Source: Rhinopithecus roxellana
Taxonomy: Eukaryota; Chordata; Mammalia; Primates; Cercopithecidae
Direction: 5' to 3'
Length of the DNA: 64,000 nucleotides
Assembly: GCF_007565055.1 (NCBI RefSeq)
Contig: NW_022141556.1
Span: 62,001-126,000 of the forward strand
The notes below the pieces were generated by a model that was not told where the DNA came from, searched no databases, and was given only the letters and a program-made list of their open reading frames with translations. A program made the translations under genes and the position numbers. Each line of letters starts with the position of its first letter. Position 1 is the first letter of the stretch. Shown in pieces: positions 23,921 to 33,539 of this stretch.

Positions 23921-24770
23921 GGAACATCTCCAGTCTCCAACTCGCAGCGCGAGCGACACAGAAGACCGGTGATTTCTGCATTTTCAAGTGAGGTACTGGG
24001 GTCATCTCACTAGGGAGTGCCGGACAATCGGTGCTGCTCAGCTGCTGCAGCCTGACCAGCGAGAGCTGAAGCAGGGCGAGGCATCGCCTCACCTGGAAGC
24101 GCAAGGGGGAAGGGGATCCGTTTTCCTAGCCAGGGGAACTGAGACACACAACACCTGGAAATTCGGATAACTCCCACCCCAATACTGCGCTGTAAGCATA
24201 CAGTCACACCAGGAGAATATATCCCACACCTGGCCGGGAGGGTCCCACGCCCACGAAGCCTCCCTCACTGCTAACACAGCAGTCTTCCGCGATCTATCCG
24301 CAAGGCAGCAGCGAGGCTGGGGGAGGGGCGCCCGCCATTGCTGAGGCTTAAGTAGGCAATCAAAGCCGCTGGGAAGCTGGAACTGGGTGGAGCTCACAGC
24401 AGCTCAAGGAAGCCTGCCTGTCTCTGTAGTCTCCACCTCTGGGGACAGCGCACAGCTGAAGACCAACAGGGGAAGTAGCGGGAGCCGGTGCAGACGCGAA
24501 CGACTCTGTCTGACAGCTTTGGGGAGAGCCGTGGATCTCCCAACGTGGAGGTTGAGATCTGAGAACGGACAGACTGCCTGCTCAGGTGTGTCCCTGACCC
24601 CTGAGTAGCCTAGCTGGGAGAAATCCCCCACTAGGGGCAGTCTGACACCCCACACCTCACAGGGTGGAGTACACCCCTGAGAGGAAACTTCAAACAGGAA
24701 GGACACCTATACCAAAACCCCATCAGTACGTCACCACCATCAAAGACCAGAGACAGATAAAACCACAAAG
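23921..24770 (+). promoter_or_regulatory. L1 5'UTR / internal promoter region
   Basis: GC-rich, CpG-containing 850-bp leader, in sharp contrast to the AT-rich satellite. Recognisable L1PA 5'UTR blocks include GGTGATTTCTGCATTTTC, TCTCACTAGGGAGTGCC, TATATCCCACACCTGG and GGAGGGGCGCCCGCCATTG. In this family the region acts as an internal RNA polymerase II promoter with an antisense promoter. The first roughly 26 nt, including the YY1 element that fixes the transcription start, are missing, so output of this copy is uncertain. The large open frames on either strand here are not supported as genes. Confidence 0.85.
24294..24338 (-). pseudogene. ORF0: L1 antisense ORF0, truncated to 14 codons
   Basis: On the minus strand an ATG at 24338 opens MAGAPPPASLLPCG and meets TAG at 24296-24294. 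The start lies in the conserved GCAATGGCGGGCGCCCC context of the antisense primate L1 ORF0, whose known product is about 71 aa and begins MAGAPPPASLPPC. The match over the first dozen residues is clear, but the frame is cut short by the in-frame TAG. ORF0 is a small nucleus-associated protein reported to enhance L1 activity. Here it cannot be made at full length. The assignment rests on recalled family sequence. Confidence 0.6.
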
Positions 24771-25787
24771 ATGGGGAAGAAGCAGGGCAGAAAAGCTGGA
24801 AATTCAAAAAATAAGAGCGCATCTCCCCCTGCAAAGGAGCGCAGCCCATCGCCAGCAACGGATCAAAGCTGGTCAGAGAATGACTTGGATGAGAGGAGAG
24901 AAGAAGGCTTCAGTCCATCAAACTTATCAGAGCTAAAGGAGGAATTACGTACCCAGCGCAAAGAAACTAAACATCTTGAAAAAAGAGTGGAAGAATTGAC
25001 AGCTAGACTAATTAATGCAGAGAAGATTATAAACGAAATGACAGAGATGAAAACCATGACACGAGAAATACGTGACAAATGCACAAGCTTCAGTAACCGA
25101 CTCGATCAACTGGAAGAAAGAGTATCAGCGATTGAAGATCAAATGAATGAAATGAAGCGAGAAGAGAAACCAAAAGAAAAAAGAAGAAAAAGAAATGAGC
25201 AAAGCCTGCAAGAAGTATGGGATTACGTAAAAAGACCAAATCTACGTCTGATTGGGGTGCCTGAAAGTGAGGGGGAAAATGGAACCAAGTTGGAAAACAC
25301 TCTTCAGGAAATCATCCAGGAGAACTTCCCCAACCTAGTAGGGCAGGCCAACATTCAAATTCAGGAAATACAGAGAACGCCACAAAGATACTCCTCCAGA
25401 AGAGCAACTCCAAGACACATAATTGCCAGATTCACCAAAGTTGAAATGAAGGAAAAAATCTTAAGGGCAGCCAGAGAGAAAGGTCGGGTTACCCCCAAAG
25501 GGAAGCCCATCAGACTAACAGCAGATCTCTCGGCAGAAACTCTACAAGCCAGAAGAGAGTGGGGGCCAATATTCAACGTTCTTAAAGAAAAGAATTTTAA
25601 ACCCAGAATTTCATATCCAGCCAAACTAAGTTTCATCAGTGAAGGAGAAATAAAATCCTTTACAGATAAGCAAATGCTTAGAGATTTTGTCACCACCAGG
25701 CCTGCCTTACAAGAGACCCTGAAAGAAGCCCTAAACATGGAAAGGAACAACCGGTACCAGCCATCGCAAAAACATGCCAAAATGTAA
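24771..25787 (+). CDS. L1 ORF1: L1 ORF1p, RNA-binding chaperone, intact 338 aa
   Basis: Encodes the trimeric nucleic-acid chaperone that coats L1 RNA in the cytoplasmic ribonucleoprotein. The frame is 338 aa, the family length, from ATGGGGAAGAAG to a stop after NHAKM-like QKHAKM. Regions: a basic disordered N-terminus at about 1-50, a heptad-rich coiled coil at about 51-152 (LEERVSAIEDQ at 114-124), the RRM at about 157-252 and the C-terminal domain at about 253-338. Proline-directed sites S18, S27, T203 and T213, known phosphosites in the human protein, are all kept. So are the RYSSRRATPRHI segment (206-217) and the ARRE motif with R261-R262, needed for RNA binding. The coiled coil differs most from human L1HS, as usual for this fast-evolving part. 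No lesion is visible, so the protein could fold, though transcription is unproven. Confidence 0.95.
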   Translation: MGKKQGRKAGNSKNKSASPPAKERSPSPATDQSWSENDLDERREEGFSPSNLSELKEELRTQRKETKHLEKRVEELTARLINAEKIINEMTEMKTMTREIRDKCTSFSNRLDQLEERVSAIEDQMNEMKREEKPKEKRRKRNEQSLQEVWDYVKRPNLRLIGVPESEGENGTKLENTLQEIIQENFPNLVGQANIQIQEIQRTPQRYSSRRATPRHIIARFTKVEMKEKILRAAREKGRVTPKGKPIRLTADLSAETLQARREWGPIFNVLKEKNFKPRISYPAKLSFISEGEIKSFTDKQMLRDFVTTRPALQETLKEALNMERNNRYQPSQKHAKM

Positions 25788-25850
25788 AGACCATCGAGGC
25801 TAGGAAGAAAATGCATCAACTAACGAGCAAAATAACCAGTTAATATCATA
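25788..25850 (+). other. L1 inter-ORF spacer
   Basis: Sixty-three bases separate the ORF1 stop from the ORF2 ATG, the usual spacing in primate L1. It carries an in-frame stop and no other coding signal. ORF2 of this family is translated by an unconventional termination-reinitiation mechanism. Confidence 0.85.
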
Positions 25851-26907
25851 ATGGCAGGATCAGGTTCACACATAACAATATTAACCTTAAATGTTAATGG
25901 ACTAAATGCTCCAATTAAAAGACAAAGACTGGCAAACTGGATAAAGAGTCAAGACCCATCAGTCTGCTGTATTCAGGAGACCCATCTCACATGCAGAGAC
26001 ATACATAGGCTCAAAATAAAGGGATGGAGGAAGATCTACCAAGCAAATGGAGAACAAAAAAAAGCAGGGGTTGCAATCCTTGTCTCTGATAAAACAGACT
26101 TTAAACCATCAAAGATCAAAAGAGACAAAGAAGGCCATTACATAATGGTAAAGGGATCAATTCAACAGGAAGAGCTAACTCTCCTAAATATATATGCACC
26201 CAATACAGGAGCACCCAGATTCATAAAGCAAGTCCTTAGAGACTTACAAAGAGACTTAGACTCCCATACAATAATAATGGGAGACTTCAACACTCCGCTG
26301 TCAACATTAGACAGATCAACGAGACAGAAAGTTAACAAGGATATCCAGGAATTGAACTCATCTCTGCACCAAGCGGACCTAATAGAAATCTATAGAACTC
26401 TCCACCCCAAATCAACAGAATATACATTCTTCTCAGCACCACATCGCACTTATTCCAAAATTGACCACATAATTGGAAGTAAAGCACTCCTCAGCAAATG
26501 TACAAGAACCGAAATTATAACAAACTGTCTCTCAGACCACAGTGCAATCAAACTAGAACTCAGGACTAAGAAACTCAATCAAAACCGCTCAACTACATGG
26601 AAACTGAACAACCTGCTCCTGAATGACTACTGGGTACATAACGAAATGAAAGCGGAAATAAAGATGTTCTTTGAAACCAATGAGAACAAAGATACAACAT
26701 ACCAGAATCTCTGGGACACATTTAAAGCAGTGTGTAGAGGGAAATGTATAGCACTAAATGTCCAGAAGAGAAAGCAGGAAAGATCTAAAATTGACACTCT
26801 AACATCACAATTAAAAGAACTAGAGAGGCAAGAGCAAACACATTCAAAAGCTAGCAGAAGGCAAGAAATAACTAAGATCAGAGCCGAACTGAAGGAGATA
26901 GAGACAC

Positions 26908-26915
26908 AAAAAAAA
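26908..26915 (+). other. ORF2 frameshift site (A8 run)
   Basis: Eight consecutive A after GAGACAC. The frame changes from phase 3 to phase 2 of the window here, and homology to ORF2p resumes immediately in the new phase, so the lesion is a 2-nt gain in a homopolymer, near codon 354. The region between endonuclease and reverse transcriptase is affected; no catalytic residue lies in it. Confidence 0.85.
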
Positions 26916-28627
26916 CCCTCCAAAAAATCAATGAATCCAGGAGTTGGTTTTTTGAAAAGATCAACAAAATTGACAGACCGCTAGCAAGGCTAATAAAGAA
27001 GAAAAGAGAGAGGAATCAAATAGATGCAATAAAAAATGATAAAGGGGATATCACCACCGACCCCACAGAAATACAAACTACCATCAGAGAATACTATAAA
27101 CGCCTCTACGCAAATCAACTAGAAAATCTAGAAGAAATGGATAATTTCCTGGACACTTACACTCTCCCAAGGCTAAACCAGGAAGAAGTTGAATCCCTGA
27201 ATAGACCAATAGAAGGCTCTGAAATTGAGGCAACAATTAATAGCCTACCCACCAAAAAAAGTCCAGGACCAGATGGATTCACAGCTGAATTCTACCAGAG
27301 GTACAAGGAGGAGCTGGTACCATTCCTTCTGAAACTATTCCAATCAATAGAAAAAGAGGGAATCCTCCCTAACTCATTTTATGAGACCAACATCATCCTG
27401 ATACCAAAGCCTGGCAGAGACACAACAAAAAAAGAGAATTTTAGACCAATATCCCTGATGAACATTAATGCAAAAATTCTCAATAAAATACTGGCAAACC
27501 GGATTCAGCAGCACATCAAAAAGCTTATCCACCATGATCAAGTGGGCTTCATCCCTGGGATGCAAGGCTGGTTCAACATTCGCAAATCAATAAACGTAAT
27601 CCAGCATATAAACAGAACCAAAGACAAGAACCACATGATTGTCTCAATAGATGCAGAAAAGGCTTTTGACAAAATTCAACAGCCCTTCATGCTAAAAACG
27701 CTCAATAAATTCGGTATTGATGGAACGTACCTCAAAATAATAAGAGCTATTTATGACAAACCCACAGCTAATATCATACTGAATGGGCAACAACTGGAAA
27801 AATTCCCTTTGAAAACTGGCACAAGACAGGGATGCCCTCTCTCACCACTCCTATTCAACATAGTGTTGGAAGTTCTGGCTAGGGCAATCAGGCAAGAGAA
27901 AGAAATCAAGGGTATCCAGTTAGGAAAAGAAGAAGTCAAATTGTCCCTGTTTGCAGATGACATGATTGTATATTTAGAAAACCCCATCGTCTCAGCCCAA
28001 AATCTCCTTAAGCTGATAAGCAACTTCAGCAAAGTCTCAGGATACAAAATTAATGTGCAAAAATCACAAGCATTCTTATACACCAGTAACAGACAAGCAG
28101 AGAGCCAAATCAGGAATGAACTTCCATTCACAATTGCTTCAAAGAGAATAAAATACCTAGGAATCCAGCTTACAAGGGATGTCAAGGACCTCTTCAAGGA
28201 GAACTACAAACCACTGCTCAGTGAAATCAAAGAGGACACAAACAAATGGAAGAACATACCATGCTCATGGATAGGAAGAATCAATATCGTGAAAATGGCC
28301 ATACTCCCCAAGGTTATTTATAGATTCAATGTCATCCCCATCAAGCTACCAATGAGTTTCTTCACAGAATTGGAGAAAACTGCTTTAAAGTTCATATGGA
28401 ACCAAAAAAGAGCCCGCATTGCCAAGACAATCCTAAGTCAAAAGGACAAAACTGGAGGCGTCACGCTACCTGACTTCAAACTATACTACAAGGCTACAGT
28501 AACCAAAACAGCATGGTACTGTTACCAAAACAGAGATATAGACCAATGGAACAGAACAGAGTCCTCAGAAATAATACCGCACATCTACAGCCATCTGATC
28601 TTTGACAAACCTGAGAGAAACAAGAAA

Positions 28628-28630
28628 TAG
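28628..28630 (+). other. ORF2 nonsense codon 926 (TGG to TAG)
   Basis: TAG stands where the family has the Trp of the N-K-x-W-G-K-D segment. The frame is open on both sides with no shift, and the codon is one G-to-A step from Trp. It removes the C-terminal 350 residues, including the Cys-rich domain. Confidence 0.85.
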
Positions 28631-29680
28631 GGAAAGGATTCCCTATTTAATAAATGGTGCTGGGAAAATTGGCTAGCCATAAGTAGAAAGCTGAAACTGG
28701 ATCCTTTCCTTACCCCTTATACGAAGATTAATTCAAGATGGATTAGAGACTTAAATGTTAGACCTAATACCATAAAAACCCTAGGAGAAAATCTAGGTAG
28801 TACCATTCAGGACATAGGCATGGGCAAGGACTTCATGTCTAAAACACCAAAAGCAACGGCAGCAAAAGCCAAAATTGACAAATGGGATCTAATTAAACTA
28901 AAGAGCTTTTGCACAGCAAAAGAAACTACCATCAGAGTGAACAGGCAACCTACAGAATGGGAGAAAATTTTTGCAACCTACTCATCTGACAAAGGGCTAA
29001 TATCCAGAATCTACAAAGAACTCAAACAAATATATGAGAAAAAAACAAACAACCCCATCAAAAAGTGGGGAAAGGATATGAACAGACATTTCTCAAAAGA
29101 AGATATTCATACAGCCAACAGACACATGAAAAAATGCTCATCGTCACTCGCCATCAGAGAAATGCAAATCAAAACCACAATGAGATACCATCTCACACCA
29201 GTTAGAATGGCAATCATTAAGAAGTCAGGAAACAACAGGTGTTGGAGAGGATGTGGAGAAATAGGAACACTTTTACACTGTTGGTGGGATTGTAAACTAG
29301 TTCAACCATTATGGAAAACAGTATGGCAATTCCTCAAGGATCTAGAACTAGATGTACCATATGATCCAGCCATCCCACTACTGGGTATATACCCAAAGGA
29401 TTATAAATTATTCTACTACAAAGACACATGTACACGTATGTTTATTGCGGCACTATTCACAATAGCAAAGACTTGGAATCAACCCAAATGTCCATCTGTG
29501 ACAGACTGGATTAAGAAAATGTGGCACATATACACCATGGAATACTATGCAGCCATAAAAAAGAATGAGTTTGCGTCCTTTGTATTGACATGGATGCAGC
29601 TGGAAACCATCATTCTTAGCAAACTATCACAAGAAGAGAAAACCAAACACCGCATGTTCTCACTCATAGGTGGGAACTGA

Positions 29681-29926
29681 ACAATGAGATCACTTGGACT
29701 CGGGAAGGGGAACATCACGCACTGGGGCCTATCATGGGGAGGGGGGAGGGGGGAGGAGGGAGGGATTGCATTGGGGAGTTATACATGATATAAATGATGA
29801 ATTGATGGGTGCTGACGAGTTGATGGGTGCAGCACACCAACATGGCATAAGTATACATATGTAACAAACCTGCACGTTATGCACATGTACCCTAGAACTT
29901 AAAGTATAATAAAAAAAAGAAAAAAA
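29681..29926 (+). other. L1 3'UTR and A-rich tail
   Basis: Follows the ORF2 stop with the familiar ACAATGAGATCACTTGGAC start. It ends CCCTAGAACTTAAAGTATAAT, then an A-run with G interruptions (29911-29926). AATAAA at 29908-29913 is the poly(A) signal. An 11-bp direct repeat TTGATGGGTGC (29802-29812, 29820-29830) lies in the middle; human young L1 has a single copy of this element. CAACAAACCTGCACGTT-type sequence is of an older L1PA form than L1HS. Confidence 0.85.
29736..29764 (+). other. L1 3'UTR G-rich polypurine tract
   Basis: Twenty-nine bases of only G and A with several runs of three to six G, the conserved polypurine tract of L1 3'UTRs that can form a G-quadruplex. It is the strongest strand-asymmetric tract in the window. 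Confidence 0.8.
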
Positions 29927-29939
29927 GAAAACAAGAAAG
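29927..29939 (+). repeat. L1 target-site duplication, 3' copy
   Basis: GAAAACAAGAAAG repeats the 13 bp at 23908-23920 exactly and continues into AAGCTTTCTTAGAAAATTC of the next B monomer, so the insertion removed no satellite sequence. Confidence 0.9.
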
Positions 29940-32900
29940 AAGCTTTCTTAGAAAATTCTTTTTGATGTGTGAATTCATCTCACAAAGTTACACTTACGTT
30001 TCGTGGAGCAGTCCATTAAACAGTCTTTGAGGAAACTGAGAAGGGCTTTCTTGGATCACATTGAGGCCTACGCTGATAAAAGAAATTTCATCCGTTCAAA
30101 ACGTGCTGGAAGCTTTCTGAGAAACTTCCTTCTCATCTGTGAGTTCATCTTACAGACTTATAACTTAGACTTCAGGAAGTAGTTTGCTATCACTCTTTTC
30201 GTGGAATTTGGAAAGTTATTTTTGGGAGCCCATTTGGGCCCATGGCGAAAAAGGAAATAATCTCACATAATAACTAGAGAGAAGCTTTCTGAGAGATTGC
30301 TTTCTGATGCGTGACTTCATCACACAGAGTTCCACACTTCCCTTCTTGGAACAGTTTCCTAACACTGTTGTCGTGGATTCTACAGAGGTATATTTTTGCG
30401 CTCATTGAGGGCTACGGTGAAAAAGGAAATATTCTCACATCATAACTAAAGAGAAGCTTTCTGAGAAACTGCGTTGCCAAGTGTGAATGCAACTCACAGA
30501 GATACACGTTTCTCTTCAGTGATCTGTTTTCTAACTAAGTTTTCTGGAAATCTGCAATGGGATACCTCTTAGCGCAATGAAGCTTACGGTGACAAAAGAA
30601 ATATCCTCAGATGAAAACTAGAAAGATGCTTTCTTAGAAAATTCATGTTGATGTGTAAATTCATCTCACAAAGTTACACTTATGTTTCATGGATCAGTCC
30701 ATTAACACTGTCTTTGAGGAACCTGAGAAGGGCTTCCTTGAATCGATTGGAGGTCTACGCTGATAAAGGAAATTTCATCAGTTCAAAACGTGAAAAAAGT
30801 TTTCTGAGAAACTTCTTTCTGGTCTGTGAGTACATCTCACAGACTTATAACTTAGACTTCAGGAATAAGTTTGCGAACACTGTTTTCTTGGATTGTGGAA
30901 AATGATATTTGGGAGCCCATTGGGGCCCATGTTGAAAAAGGAAATAATCTCACATAATAACTAGAGAGAAGCTTTCGGGAGCATTGCTTTCTGATGTGTG
31001 ACCTCATCACACAGAGTTCCACCCGTCCCTTCTTGGAACAGTTTGCTAACACTGTTGTCGTGGATTCTGCTGAAGTATATTTGGGAGCTCTTTGAGGGCT
31101 ATGGTGAAAAAGGAAATATCTTCACATAGTAACTAAAGAGAAGCTTTCTGAGAAACTGCGTTGCCATGTGTGAATGCAAATCACAGAGTTACACGTTTCT
31201 CTTCAGTGATCAGTTTGTTAACACAGCTTTCTAGAAATCTGCAATTAGATACTTCATAGCGCAATGAAACCTACGGTGACAAGGAAATATCCACAGGTGA
31301 AAACTAGAAAGAAACTTTCTTAGAAACTTCTTGGTGATGTGTGAAATCATCTTACAGAGTTACACTAATGTTTCTTGGAGCAGTCCTTTAACACTGTCTT
31401 TGAGGAAACTGAGAAGGGCTTCCTTGGATCACATTGAGACCTACTCTGATAAAGGAAATTTCATCCGATTCAAACGTGATAGAAGCTTTCTGAGAAACTT
31501 CTTTCTGATCTGTGAGTTCACCACACAGTCTTATAAGTTAGACTTCAGGAAGCAGTTTGCTTACACTCTTTTTGTGGAATCTGGAAGTGATATTTGGGAG
31601 CCCTTTGGGTCCCATGGTGAAAAAGGAAATATCCTCACATAATAACTAGAGAGAAGCTTTCTGAGAGATTGCTTTCTGATGTGTGACTTCATCACACAGA
31701 GTTCCACCCTTCCCTTCTTGGAACAGTTTGCTAACACTGTTGTCGTGGATTCTGCAGAGGTACATTTGGGAGCTCATTGAGGGCTATGGTGAAAAAGGAA
31801 ATATCCTCACATCAAAACTGGAAACAAGCCTTCTGAGAAACTCCATTGCCATGAGTGAATGCAACCCACAGAGTTACACGTTCCTCTTCAGTGATCAGAT
31901 GCTCACTACGTTTTCTGGAAATCTGCAATTGGATATCTCTTATCGCAATGAAGCTTACAGTGACAAAGGAATTATCCTCAGATGAAAACTTGAAAGAAGC
32001 TTTCTTAGAAACTTCTTGATGACGTGTGAATTCATCTCACAAAGTTACACTTATGTTTCTTGGAGCAGTCCATTAACACTGTCTTTGAGGCAACTGAGAA
32101 GGGCTTCTTTGGATAGCATTGAGCCCTACGCTGATAAAGGAAATTTCATCCTTTCAAAACGTGAAAGAAGCTTTCTGAGAAACTCCTTTCTGAGATGTGA
32201 GTTCATCTCACAGACTTGTAACTTAGACTTAAGGAAGCAGTTTGCTTACACTCTTTTCGTGGAATCTGGAAAGTGATTTTGGGAGCTCATAGGGGCCCAT
32301 GGTGAAAAAGGAAATATCCTCAAATATAAACTAGAGAGAAGCTTCCTGAGAGATTGCTTTCTGATATGTGACTTCATCACACAGAGTTCCATCCTTCCCT
32401 TCTAGGAACAGTTTGCTAACACTGTTGTCGTGGATTCTGTAAAGGAATATTTGGGATCTCATTGAGGGCTATGGTGAAAAAGGAAACATCCTCAGATCAA
32501 AACTGGAAGGAAGCCTTCTGAAAATCTGCATTACCATGTGTGAATGCAACTTACAGAGTTACACTTTTCTCTTCAGTGTTCAGTTTGCTACGTAAGTTTT
32601 CTAGAAATCTGCAATGGGATACATCTTAGCACAATGAAGCTTGCGGTGACAAAGGAAATATCCTCAGATGAAAACTAGAAAGAAGCTTCTTAGAAACTTC
32701 TTGGTGATGTGTGAATTCATATTCCAGAGTTACACTTATGTTTCGTGAAGCAGTCCATTAACACTGTCTTTGAGGAACCTGAGAAGGGCTTCCTTTAATT
32801 GCTTTGAGACCTACACTGATAAATGAAATTTCATCCGTTCAAAACCTGAGAGAAGCTTTGTGAGAAACTTCTTTCTAATCTGTGAGTTCATCTCACAGAC

Positions 32901-33539
32901 TTATAACTTAGACTTCAGGAAGCAGTTTGCGAACACTCTTTTCGTGGATTCTGGACAGTGATATTTGGGAGCCCATAGGGGCCCATGGTGAAAAAGGAAA
33001 TATCCTCACGTTATAAGTAGAGAGGAGCTTTCTGAGAGATCGCTTTCTGATGTGTGACTTCATCACACAGAGTTAGACCCTTCCCTTCTTGGAAGAGTTT
33101 GCTAACACTGTTGTCGTGCATTCTGCAAAGTTATATTTGAGAGCTCATTGAAGTCTACGGTGAAAAAGGAAATATCCTCACATAATAACTAAAGAGAAGC
33201 TTTCTGAGAAACTGTGTTTCTATGTGTGAATGCAACTCACAGAGTTACACGTTTCTCTTCAGTGATCAGGTTGCTAACTACTTTTTCTGGAAATCTGCAA
33301 TGGGACACCTCTTATCGCAATGAAGCTTACGGTGACAAAGGAAATTTCCTCACATGAAAACTAGAAAGAAGCTTTCTTAGAAACTTCTTGGGGATGTGTG
33401 AATTCATCTCACAGAGTTACACTTATGTTTCTTGGAGCTGTCCATTAACACTGTCCTTGAGGAACCTGTGAAGGGCTTCTTTGGATCGCATTGAGGCCTA
33501 CGTTGATAAAGGAAATTTCATCCGTTCAAAATGTGAAAC

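Larger units (their letters stand above)
25851..29680 (+). pseudogene. L1 ORF2: L1 ORF2 (endonuclease-reverse transcriptase), frameshift and stop
   Basis: ORF2p nicks the target and reverse-transcribes L1 RNA. The whole 1275-codon extent is present plus 2 nt. The endonuclease (codons 1-239) keeps every residue of the known active site: N14, E43, Y115, D145, N147, T192, D205, S228, D229 and H230. The first frame ends at 26984 (377 aa) because the A-run at 26908-26915 has eight A instead of the expected six. The reverse-transcriptase frame (open from before 27137) contains QGCPLSPLLFN and the catalytic FADD at 27950-27961 (D702, D703). It is stopped at codon 926 by TAG (28628-28630) in place of TGG. 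The frame then continues to the normal SLIGGN end with the C-terminal Cys-rich motif C-x3-C-x7-H-x4-C (codons 1130-1147, 29240-29293) intact. With these two lesions no full-length ORF2p can be made. Confidence 0.95.
23921..29926 (+). mobile_element. L1: LINE-1 (L1PA-like), near full length, ORF2 broken
   Basis: An autonomous non-LTR retrotransposon of about 6.0 kb. Order: 5'UTR 23921-24770, ORF1 24771-25787, 63-bp spacer, ORF2 25851-29680, 3'UTR from 29681, AATAAA at 29908 and an A-rich tail. Exact 13-bp target-site duplications flank it, so it arrived by target-primed reverse transcription into an A/B junction of the diverged satellite. The 5' end starts at GGAACATCTCCAG, about 26 nt inside the usual L1PA start. 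The leading G-rich segment with the CAAGATGGCCG-type YY1 site is therefore absent. ORF1 is intact and ORF2 has two lesions, so the copy is defective for self-mobilisation. Few lesions suggest a moderately young insertion. The subfamily was not computed; the 3'UTR looks older than human L1HS. Confidence 0.97.

Noticed and set aside
24089..24397. 102-aa minus-strand frame in the L1 5'UTR
   Set aside because: It overlaps the ORF0 region in another phase and does not start at the ORF0 ATG; GC-rich leader gives long chance frames.
25361..25819. 152-aa minus-strand frame opposite ORF1
   Set aside because: Shadow of the intact ORF1 coding strand with no independent support.
27751..28197. 148-aa minus-strand frame opposite ORF2
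   Set aside because: Shadow of the reverse-transcriptase reading frame.
23921..29926. Two separate L1 fragments or a retrovirus, because several frames are seen
   Set aside because: One continuous element explains all frames: same strand, colinear with L1, one pair of target-site duplications, no LTRs; the breaks are a 2-nt shift and one stop codon.
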